Of a DNA stretch of 64,000 bases, positions 46,478 through 55,864 are shown one piece after another. Each line of letters starts with the position of its first letter. The first letter of the stretch is position 1. The notes under the pieces are model-generated. The model was not told where the DNA came from and made no database searches. It worked only from the letters and a program-made list of their open reading frames with translations. The translations under genes were made by a program, and so were the position numbers. The DNA comes from AP-16 sp963755055 (GTDB taxonomy: Bacteria > Pseudomonadota > Alphaproteobacteria > Rhizobiales > Xanthobacteraceae): the NCBI GenBank assembly GCA_963755055.1, contig CAVWIS010000018.1, forward strand, positions 1-64,000. Reading direction: 5' to 3'.

Positions 46478-46580
46478 ACTCGGAACGGAGGTTCGCGGGG
46501 CCGATGCCTTTCTGTATTTCTTCCTGACGGTGTATCGCTGGTGCGCTATTCTCCACGTCGCTCATGCTCCAGGGGGGTGG

Positions 46581-47576
46581 ATGTCGTTCGATCTAAAGCG
46601 GCGCGACTTCATAACTTTGCTCGGCAGCGCCGCGGCCGCGTGGCCCTTCGCTGGCCGCGCGCAGCAGCAGACGATGCCGGTGGTCGGGTTCCTGCACGTG
46701 GCCTTCCCGGGTCCATATGCGCAGCAGCTGGCCGCATTCCGCCAGGGCTTGAAACAATCCGGGTTCGTTGAGGGGCAGAATGTGGCGATCGAGTATCGCT
46801 GGGCCAACAATGAAAACGATCGGCTGCCGGAGTTGGCGGCTGAGCTGGTCCGCCGTCGCGTCGACTTGATCGTGGCTGTTGGTGGACCGCCTTCTGCGCT
46901 CGCGGCAAAGACCGCTTCCTCGACGATACCTATCGTCCTTGTGTTCGGCGCCGATCCGGTGCAACTCGGTCTTGTCGAAAGCCTGAACCGACCAGGCGGC
47001 AACGTGACCGGCGTCACCTTCCTCACGACTGAGTTGATGGCAAAGCGGCTCGAAGTTCTTTGCGAACTGGTTCCTCAAGCAACAACGATTGGCTACCTCG
47101 CTGACCCGCGATCTCCGTCGAGCGAGGGGATGCTGCGCGACACGCTTGAGGGAGCGGGTGTGCTCGGGCGGAAGCTCGCTGTCATGGAAGCCCGCAACGA
47201 CCGCGACTTGGAGCCGGCTTTCGCGACTTTTGTCGAACGCCAAGCCCAGGCGCTGGTTGTCGCACCCAGTCAGCTTTTCGACAGCAATCGCGATCAGCTG
47301 GTGGCGCTGGCGGCACGCCACAAGATGCCGACCATATATCAGACGCGCGACTATGTCGTGGATGGCGGCCTCATGAGCTATGGCGCTAACTACGAAGATA
47401 CCTTTCGCGTGGGAGGTCTCTATGTCGGGCAGATTCTCAAGGGCGACAAGCCAGCGAACCTGCCATTCCAGCAGGCCACCAAGCTCGAGCTCGTCATCAA
47501 CCTGAAAACCGCCAAGGCGCTCGGCCTCAAGGTTCCGATGTCCATGATGATACGTGCCGACGAAATGATTGACTGA
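46581..47576 (+). CDS. ABC_sub_bind-family extracytoplasmic binding protein
   Basis: 331 aa. Tat-like signal (KRRDFITLLGSAAAAWPF, cleaved near GRAQQQ). Two periplasmic-binding lobes: VVGFLHVAFPGPYAQQLAAF, GLVESLNRPGGNVTGVTFLT, YVVDGGLMSYGANYEDTFR, then the near-invariant VINLKTAKALGL tail. These PF04392 proteins occur in many orphan copies in Bradyrhizobium relatives, and the ligand is unknown. No permease or ATPase is nearby. Start ATG 46581, with GGGGGGTGG upstream. Confidence 0.9.
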   Translation: MSFDLKRRDFITLLGSAAAAWPFAGRAQQQTMPVVGFLHVAFPGPYAQQLAAFRQGLKQSGFVEGQNVAIEYRWANNENDRLPELAAELVRRRVDLIVAVGGPPSALAAKTASSTIPIVLVFGADPVQLGLVESLNRPGGNVTGVTFLTTELMAKRLEVLCELVPQATTIGYLADPRSPSSEGMLRDTLEGAGVLGRKLAVMEARNDRDLEPAFATFVERQAQALVVAPSQLFDSNRDQLVALAARHKMPTIYQTRDYVVDGGLMSYGANYEDTFRVGGLYVGQILKGDKPANLPFQQATKLELVINLKTAKALGLKVPMSMMIRADEMID

Positions 47577-47727
47577 CGGTGCCGCCTATCATCAGAGACC
47601 GAACGACCCAGGGACCTTTGAGACCCGCGCGCTACGGGGCGACGTTGCCAAGAGCTTGGCAGATGACGATGCCCTGGATGAGCGTGGCACAAGGCCGACC
47701 CCACCCGGTTGGCCCGGCACGGGTCCC

Positions 47728-47776
47728 GTTACTGGGGTACATCGGCACCGGCCCCGTGCGAGGCAGGCTGTTCGAC
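47728..47776. repeat. Dispersed ~45-bp repeat, copy B, at a gene breakpoint
   Basis: ACTGGGGTACATCGGCACCGG and CCCCGTGCGAGGCAGG match copy A (43151-43193). The recognisable part of the truncated hydrolase begins at its right edge. Confidence 0.75.
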
Positions 47777-48267
47777 ATCCCGAGCGGGTTACCCGGTTGG
47801 TGCTGTACGGCGGATTTGCCCAAGGGGCGGCCAAGCGCGCGCGCAGCGCCGCCGAGCGAGAGCAGCTTGCGGCAGTGCAGACTTTGGTTCGGCTCGGTTG
47901 GGGCCAGGAGAACCCGGCGTTCCGGCAGATCTTCACGTCGCAGTTCGTGCCCGAAGGCACCAAGGAGCAGATCGACTGGTGGAACGAAATGCAGCGTGTA
48001 TCGGCGTCACCGGACAACGCGGCTCGCTTCATGGCAGTGGTTGGCGATATCGATGTAACCGATCTTTTGGCCAAAGTGGCGGTCCCGACACTGGTGATGC
48101 ACGCGCGCGACGAGGCCCGGGTGCCGTTCGACGCCGGTCGGCGAATGGCGGCGGGTATTCCCGGTGCCCGCCTCGTGCCGCTACAGAGCCGGAACCACCT
48201 GATCCTCGAGAACAAGCCCGCTTACGTCCGGTTCCTGGAGGAGATCAGATCGTTCCTGCGCGCCTAG
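47773..48267 (+). pseudogene. Truncated alpha/beta hydrolase (C-terminal half)
   Basis: From RHPERVTRLVLYGGFAQGAA onward the sequence matches the C-terminal half of alpha/beta hydrolases, such as those fused to adenylate cyclase or LuxR domains. It includes the acid-residue segment VPTLVMHARDEARVPF and the catalytic histidine in RNHLILENKPAYVRFLEEI. The N-terminal half with the nucleophile elbow is absent; upstream in-frame codons are unrelated. The breakpoint coincides with repeat copy B, suggesting recombination or deletion. Confidence 0.75.
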
Positions 48268-48357
48268 GCTCCTCGCCTCTAAAGCGGTTTCAATCCCCCT
48301 ACAGTCGTGGTCTAGTCACTAAAGGTCAGTACGGCCCAGCGCGTTTGAGGCAAGGCG

Positions 48358-49329
48358 ATGAGACGGCGCGAATTCTTGACCTCTTTGGCCGGCGCGTCGA
48401 TGGTTCTGGCATGGCCGCTTCGTGCGAGCGCGCAACAGTCGAAGGCATATCGAGTTGGTGCGCTGCTTCTGGGTAATGCGGATGCGGAATCCTTCCGGGC
48501 GGAGGTGGGCTATGAATTGCGCAAGTCTGGGTATGTCGAAGGGCAAAACGTCTCTTTCGATTTTCGATCGGCGCAAGGAAAGCTCGACCTACTTCCCAAG
48601 CTGGCTGCTGAGTTGGTTGCGCTCAAGCCCGATGTCATCGTGGCGCTATACACGCCGTGTGCCTTCGCGTTGCAAGCGGCGACCCGTGAGATTCCCGTCG
48701 TCATCGTAGCGGCTAACCCAGTCGAAACGGGTCTGATAGCGAGTTTGGCGCGCCCAGGCGGAAACCTCACTGGCGTGTCATTGATGGCAGCAGAGGCCCA
48801 TGGCAAATGCGTCGAACTCTTCCACGACATGCTCCCGTCCGTGCGCCGTATAGCCGCGCTCGCTAATGTCGCCGATCCATTCTCGAAACTGTTCCTTGAT
48901 CAGGTCCAGATGGCCGCCAGAAGCCTAGGTATCGAGATTGCGCCCGTCGCGATGCCGCGTGAACCAGACCAGATCGACGCAGCGTTCTCATCAATAAAGA
49001 TGAACGGAGCAGAGGCTATAGTCGTGCAAGGAAGTTTATCGACAAGAAATGTGGCCGAGCTTGCGCTTAAGCACCGCATGCCCGCAGCGACGTTCACGCG
49101 GTCGTTTGCCGAAGTCGGCGGTCTAATGTCTTACGGCCCGGATGCTTCCAACTCGTTCAGGCGGGCCGCGTTCTTTGTTATTAAGGTGCTACAAGGCGCC
49201 AAAGCCGCAGACATGCCGGCCGAGCAACCGACGAAGTTCGAGCTGGTGATCAACCTCAAGACCGCGAAGGCGCTCGGCCTGACCGTGCCGCCAACCTTGC
49301 TCGCTCGGGCCGACGAGGTGATCGAGTGA
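48358..49329 (+). CDS. ABC_sub_bind-family extracytoplasmic binding protein
   Basis: 323 aa. The N-terminus MRRREFLTSLAGASMVLAWP is a Tat-like signal cleaved near ASAQQS. The two-lobed binding domain shows YRVGALLLGNADAESFRAEV, IASLARPGGNLTGVSLMAAE and VGGLMSYGPDASNSFRRAA, ending VINLKTAKALGLTVPPTLLA. It is a distant paralogue of the protein at 46581, likewise without transporter partners. The ligand is unknown. Confidence 0.9.
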   Translation: MRRREFLTSLAGASMVLAWPLRASAQQSKAYRVGALLLGNADAESFRAEVGYELRKSGYVEGQNVSFDFRSAQGKLDLLPKLAAELVALKPDVIVALYTPCAFALQAATREIPVVIVAANPVETGLIASLARPGGNLTGVSLMAAEAHGKCVELFHDMLPSVRRIAALANVADPFSKLFLDQVQMAARSLGIEIAPVAMPREPDQIDAAFSSIKMNGAEAIVVQGSLSTRNVAELALKHRMPAATFTRSFAEVGGLMSYGPDASNSFRRAAFFVIKVLQGAKAADMPAEQPTKFELVINLKTAKALGLTVPPTLLARADEVIE

Positions 49330-49493
49330 CGGGGCGTGATGTCGCGTTCTGGCACATCGCGGACCCCGCTTGCACTGGCCCGCGACCGTGCGGAAGGCCT
49401 GCGCAAACTTCTCCGAACCCGACGGGCTCACGTGCCGTAATCTGAGGGTGCCGTGCGGCCCGGCCTGGAATCAGGCGCGGCGGCGAGCGGCGG

Positions 49494-51158
49494 TCATTTG
49501 TTCCCCGGCGCCGGGCCGAAGTCGAGCGGGGGCGGAAGATCCGGCTGCTGGATCTCGATATTCACCTTCGAGGGGTCCATCACCGGTCCGGTTCCCTTGT
49601 AGTGCATCACCATGGCGGGGAAGGCGATGACCAGGCCGACCATGATGCACTGGATCACCACGAACGGCACCGCGCCCCAGTAGATCTGCCCGGTGGTGAC
49701 CGGCGCCATGGTCTTGCCGGTGAGGCGGTCGAGATAGGGTTCCTTCGGGGCGACCGAGCGCAGATAGAACAGCGCGAAGCCGAACGGCGGATGCATGAAC
49801 GAGGTCTGGATGTTGACCCCGATCATGACGCCAAACCAGATGAGGTCGATGCCGAGCTTGTCGGCTGCCGGGCCGATCAGCGGGATGACGATGAAGGCGA
49901 GCTCGAAGAAGTCGAGGAAGAACGCCAGCAGGAATACGAAGACGTTGACGAAGATCAGGAACCCGAGCTGGCCGCCGGGCAGGCTGATCAGCATGTGCTC
50001 GACCCAGCGGTGCCCGTCGACGCCGAAGAAGGTGAGCGAGAACACCCGCGCGCCGACCAGGATGAACACCACGAAGGCGGAGAGCTTGGCGGTCGATTCC
50101 GCGGCCTGGCGGATCAGGTCCCAGCTCAGCCGCCGCTTCATCGCGCCGAGGATCAGCGCGCCGGTCGCCCCCATGGCGCCGCCCTCGGTCGGGGTGGCGA
50201 CGCCGATGAAGATCGTCCCGAGCACCAGGAAGATCAGGAACAGCGGCGGCACCATGACGAAGGTGACCTGCTGGGCGAGCCGCGACAGGAAGCGGTAGCC
50301 GATCGTCTTGTCGGCGACGAAGTTGATGACCGCCACCGCGAAGGCGAACACGATGGCGATGAACATCGTCAGCACCACATAGTCGGCGCCGTGCACGGTC
50401 GACCTGCGCATGAAGAACCAGCCGACGAAGCCGCTGCCCACCGCGAGGATGAGCAGCGAGAGCAGGCCGCGCCTGCCGCTGTCCTCGCGAAAGCCCACCG
50501 CCGCCGCCGGCAGGCCGGGCGCCGCGTGCGGGAACACCAGGGTGACGCCGAACACGTAGAGGGCGTAGAGCCCGGCCAGCACCAGGCCGGGAATGAAGGC
50601 CCCCTCGTACATGTCGCCGACCGAGCGGCCGAGCTGGTCGGCCATCACGATCAGCACCAGCGACGGCGGGATGATCTGCGCCAATGTTCCGGACGCCGCG
50701 ATCACCCCGGCGGCGACGCGGCGGTCGTAGCCGTAGCGCAGCATGATGGGGAGCGAGATGAGCCCCATGGAGATCACGGAAGCCGCGACCACCCCGGTGG
50801 TGGCGGCGAGCAGGGCGCCGACGAACACCACCGCATAGGCGAGCCCGCCACGCACGGTGCCGAACAATTGCCCGATGGTGTCGAGCAGGTCCTCGGCCAT
50901 GCCGGAGCGTTCGAGGATCAGCCCCATGAAGGTGAAGAACGGGATCGCCAGCAGCGTGTCGTTGCTCATCACGCCGTAGACGCGCTCGGGCAGCGCCTGC
51001 AGGAAGTCCGGGCGGAACAGGCCGAGCTCGATGCCGAGCAGCGCGAAGATCAGGCCGTTCGCCGCCAGCGAGAACGCCACCGGATAGCCGAGCAGCAGGA
51101 ACAGCACCAGCGAGGCGAACATGATGGGTGCCATGTAATGGATCAGCAGGTCCACCAC
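49494..51158 (-). CDS. TRAP transporter large permease subunit (DctM, FcbT3 type)
   Basis: 554 aa, longer than the usual ~430-aa DctM, as in the mannitol/chloroaromatic subtype. Many transmembrane segments; family features include LGYPVAFSLAANGLIFALLG, PFFTFMGLILERSG, SGTLAQIIPPSLVLIVMADQ, ATPTEGGAMGATGAL and FVNVFVFLLAFFLDFFELAF. It imports the ligand handed over by a DctP protein using Na+ or H+. GTG start. dctQ lies 25 bp upstream. No binding protein is adjacent; the paralogous pair at 33.4-35.8 kb belongs to the same subtype and may serve it. Confidence 0.93.
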   Translation of the reverse strand: MVDLLIHYMAPIMFASLVLFLLLGYPVAFSLAANGLIFALLGIELGLFRPDFLQALPERVYGVMSNDTLLAIPFFTFMGLILERSGMAEDLLDTIGQLFGTVRGGLAYAVVFVGALLAATTGVVAASVISMGLISLPIMLRYGYDRRVAAGVIAASGTLAQIIPPSLVLIVMADQLGRSVGDMYEGAFIPGLVLAGLYALYVFGVTLVFPHAAPGLPAAAVGFREDSGRRGLLSLLILAVGSGFVGWFFMRRSTVHGADYVVLTMFIAIVFAFAVAVINFVADKTIGYRFLSRLAQQVTFVMVPPLFLIFLVLGTIFIGVATPTEGGAMGATGALILGAMKRRLSWDLIRQAAESTAKLSAFVVFILVGARVFSLTFFGVDGHRWVEHMLISLPGGQLGFLIFVNVFVFLLAFFLDFFELAFIVIPLIGPAADKLGIDLIWFGVMIGVNIQTSFMHPPFGFALFYLRSVAPKEPYLDRLTGKTMAPVTTGQIYWGAVPFVVIQCIMVGLVIAFPAMVMHYKGTGPVMDPSKVNIEIQQPDLPPPLDFGPAPGNK

Positions 51159-51183
51159 GGTTGTTACTCCGGAATGAGAGGTT

Positions 51184-51777
51184 TCACCGCACGTCGTGCT
51201 TCAGCTCGGCCAGCAGGCGTCGCGCTTCCTCCTCGGCCGCCGCATGATGGCCGCCGCCGGACACCGTATCGGCGAGGATTCCCTGCATGATCGCGGTCCG
51301 CTTGATGATCTCCGAGATCGCCTGGAGGAACAGCAGGAAGAAGGCGAGCGGGACCAGCGCCTTGGCCGGCCATTGCGGCAGGCCTCCGGCGTTCATCGAC
51401 TGCTCGTCGAGCCGGATCGAGCGCAGGAAGAACGGCCAGCCGGTGATCATCATGACGAGGGTGAGCGGCAGCAGGAAGAAGATGTGACCGACCAGGTCGA
51501 CGATGTTGCGCACCTTCTTGGGAAACAGGCTGTTCACGATGTCGATGCGGATGTGCTCGTTGTTGAGCAGCGTCCACGGCGAGCACAGCAGGAAGATCAT
51601 GCTGAACAGCACCCATTGCAGCTCGAGCCAGGAGTTCGACGAGGTATCGAACACCTTGCGCACGCTGGCATTGGCGGCCGAGATCAGCACCGTGATCAGG
51701 ATCAGCCAGCTCAGCCACCGGCCGATACGCGAATTGACCACGTCGATGACGCGGCTGACCTTGAGCAATCCGTTCAC
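51184..51777 (-). CDS. TRAP transporter small permease subunit (DctQ, FcbT2 type)
   Basis: 197 aa with four predicted membrane helices (SWLILITVLISAANASVRKV, LQWVLFSMIFLLCSPWTLL, VGHIFFLLPLTLVMMITGW, LVPLAFFLLFLQAISEII). The motif NNEHIRIDIVNSLFPKKVR is typical of this subtype. Start is a GTG at 51777; the overlapping ATG at 51779 is out of frame. The C-terminus is charged. It forms the membrane pair with DctM. Confidence 0.9.
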   Translation of the reverse strand: MNGLLKVSRVIDVVNSRIGRWLSWLILITVLISAANASVRKVFDTSSNSWLELQWVLFSMIFLLCSPWTLLNNEHIRIDIVNSLFPKKVRNIVDLVGHIFFLLPLTLVMMITGWPFFLRSIRLDEQSMNAGGLPQWPAKALVPLAFFLLFLQAISEIIKRTAIMQGILADTVSGGGHHAAAEEEARRLLAELKHDVR

Positions 51778-51954
51778 ATGCCATCCCCTCTGGCGGCAGC
51801 TTTTGCGCCGATCCGCACTGTTTTTCTTGGCCCCGCAATCCCCCGGCCTGACGGCCCTGACCCTGCCACCTTAATCCGAACGGAGCGCCGGGCGTCAATC
51901 GAAACTTTCGGATGCAGGCGCTGCGGCCGGGCGGCGGGCGCTCGCTGCCCCCGC

Positions 51955-53295
51955 TCAAAAGTACCGCAACCAGACGTAGAGATGGCAGATCGCCACCGAC
52001 ACTACCATCATCGGCATTGCGTAGAACGTGTAGGTCATGAAGCGGAACGGGATGCCGTTGCGCTCGGCAAGGCCGGCCACCGTCAGGTTGGCCGAGGCGC
52101 CGATCAGGGTACCGTTGCCGCCGAGGCAGGCGCCGAGCGAGAGGCACCACCACAGCGGCTCGATCTTGTCGGGCCCGCCATAGGCCGGCGCCATGCTCTT
52201 GATCAGCGGGATCATGGTGGCGACGAACGGGATGTTGTCGACGATCGCCGAGAGGAAGGCCGAGGCCCACAGGATCGCATAGCCGGCGGCCGCCATGTTG
52301 CCGCCGGTGGCGGCGACGAGCTTTTCGGCCAAGAGCCGCAGCAGGCCGCCGACCTCGACGCCATGGACCACGATGAACAGGCCGACGAAAAAGAAGATGG
52401 TGATCCACTCGATATCGCCGAAGGTGCGATGGACGTTCTCCGACTGCTTCTCGTTGTGGTGCTGCCAGTTGTCGAGGAACATGAGCACGGCCGCCCCGCT
52501 CATCGCGATGGTCGCCGGCTCGGCATGCAGCTGCCGGGAGAAGACGAAGGCGACGATCACCAGGGTCAGCACCACGACCGATTGCTTGAGCAGAACGGCG
52601 TCGAGGATGGCGCTGTTCGCGTCCATCGCCATCACCCGGGCCTGGTGCTCCGGTGTCGACTTCAGCGAGCGGCCCCACAGGATGTGGATCATCACCGCCT
52701 GCGCCGCCATGACGACGACGATGACCGGGGTGAGGTGGATGACGAAGGCGTTGAAATCGAGGTTGGCGAGCGAGCCGATCAGGATGTTGGGGGGGTCGCC
52801 GATCAAGGTGGCGGTGCCGCCGATATTCGAGGCGAACACCTCGGCGAACAGGTAGGGGTAGGGCGGGACCTCGAGCTCGCGGGTGATCGCCAGCGTCACC
52901 GGCACCATCAGCAGCACGGTGGTGACGTTGTCGAGCAGCGCCGAGGCGACTGCCGTGGTGATCTGCAGGATCAGCAGGATGCCGGCCGGGCTGGCATTCG
53001 CCTTCTTGGCCGACCAGATGGCGAGGTACTGGAAAATCCCGGAGCGCCGCGAGATCGACACCAGGATCATCATGCCCATGAGCAGGCCGATGGTGTTCCA
53101 GTCGACCCCCTTGAGCGCCTCGGCCTGATCGAGCGCGCCGATCAGGATCATCACCGAGGCGCCGAGCAGCGCCACGATCGAGCGGTTGAGCTTGTCCCAG
53201 ATGATCGCCGCGTAGGTGGCGAGCAGGATCACCGTCGACACGACCATCGGGTTCATGCCGAAGAACAGGTGCGGTATGAAGCTGTGCTCGGTCAT
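51955..53295 (-). CDS. ArsB/NhaD (ion transporter superfamily) permease
   Basis: 446-aa membrane protein with about twelve hydrophobic segments. Characteristic repeats are ASALLDNVTTVLLMVPVTLA with FASNIGGTATLIGDPPNILI in the first half, and SAIVDNIPFVATMIPLIKSM with GGNGTLIGASANLTVAGLAE in the second. Members exchange Na+/H+ or move arsenite or other anions; which applies is unclear. The ATG at 53295 is chosen because the upstream extension is not hydrophobic. It is leftward and 177 bp from dctQ. Confidence 0.9.
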   Translation of the reverse strand: MTEHSFIPHLFFGMNPMVVSTVILLATYAAIIWDKLNRSIVALLGASVMILIGALDQAEALKGVDWNTIGLLMGMMILVSISRRSGIFQYLAIWSAKKANASPAGILLILQITTAVASALLDNVTTVLLMVPVTLAITRELEVPPYPYLFAEVFASNIGGTATLIGDPPNILIGSLANLDFNAFVIHLTPVIVVVMAAQAVMIHILWGRSLKSTPEHQARVMAMDANSAILDAVLLKQSVVVLTLVIVAFVFSRQLHAEPATIAMSGAAVLMFLDNWQHHNEKQSENVHRTFGDIEWITIFFFVGLFIVVHGVEVGGLLRLLAEKLVAATGGNMAAAGYAILWASAFLSAIVDNIPFVATMIPLIKSMAPAYGGPDKIEPLWWCLSLGACLGGNGTLIGASANLTVAGLAERNGIPFRFMTYTFYAMPMMVVSVAICHLYVWLRYF

Positions 53296-53466
53296 TGCGC
53301 TCCCCCCGGGGCCATGCACCGCCGGCGGCCGCGCCATCCCCTCCCGCGGGCAGGCTCGGGCACCGGGTCCGAGGAGTCAAGCCGGCGGCGAAACCGCATG
53401 CGCTCTGTCGCGAAGCCGGCGCGCCTTGACCTCGACCTGACACGGCGAGATCAGCGGCGAGCCCAC

Positions 53467-53506
53467 TTGACAGTGTACAATAATAAGTGTATACACACTA
53501 CGTGTG
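53467..53506 (+). promoter_or_regulatory. Sigma-70-like promoter with overlapping operator palindromes
   Basis: TTGACA at 53467-53472, 17-bp spacer, TATACA at 53490-53495. The -10 lies inside the palindrome GTGTATACAC (53487-53496), and CACAC-TAC-GTGTG (53494-53506) overlaps it. This AT-rich block stands out from the GC-rich surroundings and lies 24 bp before the DUF5681 start codon. Confidence 0.65.
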
Positions 53507-53529
53507 ATACCCAACCAATGGAGGGAGCC

Positions 53530-54183
53530 ATGACGTTCGTGAAGGGGCAGAGCGGAAATCCGGCGGGCCGGCCGCCGGGGGCGCGCAACCGGGGAACGCT
53601 GATCGCCGAAGGGCTGTTCGCGGAGGAAGGCGAGGCGCTGGCGCGCAAGGCGATCGAGCGGGCGCTCGACGGCGATCTGGGCGCGCTGCGGCTCTGCCTC
53701 GACCGCCTCATGCCGCGCGGCAGGAGCCGGCCGGTGCGGTTCCCGCTGCCACGGATGGCGGGCGCGGCGGACGTTCCGGCCGCAGTCGCGGCGATCCTCG
53801 AGGGAGTGTCGAGCGGGGAGCTCGCGCCCTCGGAAGCGATGGATCTGATCCGCGTGGTGGAGAGCGCGGTGCGCTGCCTCGGCGCCGCCGCAAGGCTGGA
53901 GGCCCGGCTCGCCGAGCGGGAGCAGAATACCGCGCAGGAACAAGCCGCCGCGGGCGAGGCGGCGGAGGCGGCGCAAGATACAAGCGCCGAACAAGCGGCC
54001 GCCGCGGCCGCCGAAAATACAAGGCCGAAACAAGCCGGGCAGCCGGCAGGCGCGGACGCGGAGACGCCGCGGGTGGTCCAGCTGCCGATCGCGACGGAAA
54101 ACAGGAGCAGAAAGCAGGCCGGCCCGGCGGAGGGGGGAACGCCGATCACCGAGCCCTGGGGCGATGCCGCGGCCGTCGGCTAG
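53530..54183 (+). CDS. DUF5681 domain protein
   Basis: 217 aa. The N-terminus FVKGQSGNPAGRPPGARNRG is the DUF5681 signature, a basic, probably nucleic-acid-binding motif found in proteins near phage, transposon and alphaproteobacterial accessory genes. A helical middle part follows (~25-130), then an Ala/Glu/Gln-rich low-complexity tail with the recurring pattern N-T-x-x-x-Q-A. GGAGGGA precedes the ATG. The promoter with palindromic operators suggests autoregulation. The role is unknown. Confidence 0.8.
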   Translation: MTFVKGQSGNPAGRPPGARNRGTLIAEGLFAEEGEALARKAIERALDGDLGALRLCLDRLMPRGRSRPVRFPLPRMAGAADVPAAVAAILEGVSSGELAPSEAMDLIRVVESAVRCLGAAARLEARLAEREQNTAQEQAAAGEAAEAAQDTSAEQAAAAAAENTRPKQAGQPAGADAETPRVVQLPIATENRSRKQAGPAEGGTPITEPWGDAAAVG

Positions 54184-54295
54184 CAGCTACCCGCCGCGGG
54201 ATACCTCTACCCGCTTGATCTCATGGAACGAAAGGAAGCCATAACTCGTTGGCCCGACTAGGCAACGGCAGTCCTGTGAAGGAGAATGGCGAATC

Positions 54296-54688
54296 ATGCG
54301 CTACTTCTTCAATTTGAGGGGCGAGCTGTCAGTAGACGACCCCGACGGGGCTGAGCTGCCTGATCTTCCAGGCGTGCGCCAGCACGCGGTCGCGATGGCC
54401 GAAGCACTCATGAGGCGAACAAGAATTTTTCGCGAGGGGCGGGATCGGTGGGCAGTCCAGGTAACCGACCTTGAGGGGCGCGAGATCCTGGTCGTTCCAT
54501 TCAGCGAAACGTCGGCCGCAATGGAGTCGGGCCAACAAGGGGCTCGATCTGCGTTCCTCGGAAAGCTTGGATGGAAGACCCAGCTTCATCTCGGCAAACA
54601 GATGGCAAGTAATTATCCGGCCATTGCTGATCAGACGATTCCCGAATACCTTCTCGTCCTTTTGCACCGCCTCGATTCGACCCGTTAG
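54296..54688 (+). CDS. DUF6894-like protein with C-terminal extension (130 aa)
   Basis: The first ~70 residues (MRYFFNLRGELSVDDPDGAE, VAMAEALMRR, WAVQVTDLEGREILVVPFSE) match the small DUF6894 proteins abundant in Bradyrhizobium and relatives. The usual form ends shortly after this; here about 55 further residues follow. The function is unknown. It is convergent with moaA. Confidence 0.72.
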   Translation: MRYFFNLRGELSVDDPDGAELPDLPGVRQHAVAMAEALMRRTRIFREGRDRWAVQVTDLEGREILVVPFSETSAAMESGQQGARSAFLGKLGWKTQLHLGKQMASNYPAIADQTIPEYLLVLLHRLDSTR

Positions 54689-54733
54689 ACTGGGACATGC
54701 CCGGCCCGGCAGTCGAACGGCCATGACGCAGCT

Positions 54734-55762
54734 CTACCCGCCGGTCACGCTCATGTGGCGGGCCAGCGCCGGGCGGCGATGGCGGCGGTCGATGACGAAG
54801 TCGTGGCCCTTGGGCTTGCGGGTGATCGCCTCGTCGAGCGCCGCGTAGAGCGGCTCGTTGCTCTCCGACGCGCGCAGGGGTTTGCGCAGGTCGGCGGCAT
54901 CGTTCTGGCCGAGGCACATGTAGAGCGTGCCGGTGCAGGTGATGCGCACGCGATTGCACGACTCGCAGAAATTGTGGGTGAGGGGCGTGATGAAGCCGAG
55001 CCGCCCGCCGGTCTCCTTGACCTTGACGTAGCGCGCCGGGCCTCCGGTGCGGTAGTCGAGCTCGTCGAGCGAAAAACGCTCGGCGAGCCGGGCGCGGAGC
55101 ATCGAGAGCGGCAGGTACTGGGCAAGCCGCTCCTCGCCGATGTCGCCGAGCGGCATCACCTCGATGAAGGTGAGATCCATGTCGCCGCCATGGGCCCATT
55201 CGACCAGGCGGAAAACCTCGTCCTCGTTGACCCCCTTGAGCGCCACCGCATTGATCTTCACGCGCAGGCCTGCGGCCTGCGCGGCGGCGATGCCCTCGAG
55301 CACCTTGTCGAGCTCGCCCCAGCGGGTGATGGCGCGGAACTTGTCGGCATCCAGCGTGTCGAGCGACACGTTGATGCGTTTCACCCCATGGGCGGCGAGC
55401 TCGTGGGCGTATTTTACCAGCTGCGAGCCGTTGGTCGTCAGCGTCAGCTCGTCGAGGCCGCCGGCCGCGAGGTGGCGGGAGAGCGAGGCCACCAGCGTCA
55501 TGATGCCGCGCCGGACCAGCGGCTCGCCCCCGGTGAGCCGGAGCTTGCGCACGCCCTTGGCGACGAACGCGCTGCACAGCCGGTCGAGCTCCTCCAGCGT
55601 CAGCAGATCCTGCTTGGGCAGGAAGCTCATGTTCTCCGACATGCAGTAGATGCAGCGGAAATCGCAGCGATCGGTCACCGAGACCCGCAAGTAGCTGATC
55701 GCCCGCCCGAACGGATCGACGAGCGGGGAGGGCGGCACCGACGCGGCACGCTCGAATTCCAT
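54734..55762 (-). CDS. moaA: GTP 3',8-cyclase MoaA (molybdenum cofactor)
   Basis: 342-aa radical SAM enzyme that turns GTP into 3',8-cyclo-GTP, the first step of molybdopterin synthesis. The N-terminal [4Fe-4S] motif is VTDRCDFRCIYCMSE (C-x3-C-x2-C), followed by LRLTGGEPLVRRG and VSLDTLDADKFRAIT. The second cluster lies in HNFCESCNRVRITCTGTLYM (C-x2-C-x13-C). The C-terminus shows RHMSVTGG, with the essential GG end. No other moa gene is in the window. Confidence 0.96.
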   Translation of the reverse strand: MEFERAASVPPSPLVDPFGRAISYLRVSVTDRCDFRCIYCMSENMSFLPKQDLLTLEELDRLCSAFVAKGVRKLRLTGGEPLVRRGIMTLVASLSRHLAAGGLDELTLTTNGSQLVKYAHELAAHGVKRINVSLDTLDADKFRAITRWGELDKVLEGIAAAQAAGLRVKINAVALKGVNEDEVFRLVEWAHGGDMDLTFIEVMPLGDIGEERLAQYLPLSMLRARLAERFSLDELDYRTGGPARYVKVKETGGRLGFITPLTHNFCESCNRVRITCTGTLYMCLGQNDAADLRKPLRASESNEPLYAALDEAITRKPKGHDFVIDRRHRRPALARHMSVTGG

Positions 55763-55864
55763 TGGCCTTGACTCCGCTGCCGCGCGCGCTGCTTGTCAGG
55801 ACGGCGACAGATGCCGATGATGGCACTGTGGCCTTGCCGCCACAACACCCGATGGACGACGATG

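Noticed and set aside
51196..53529. Long rightward frame upstream of the DUF5681 ATG
   Set aside because: It is antisense to dctQ and the ArsB/NhaD gene; the real start is the ATG at 53530 with its own ribosome-binding site.
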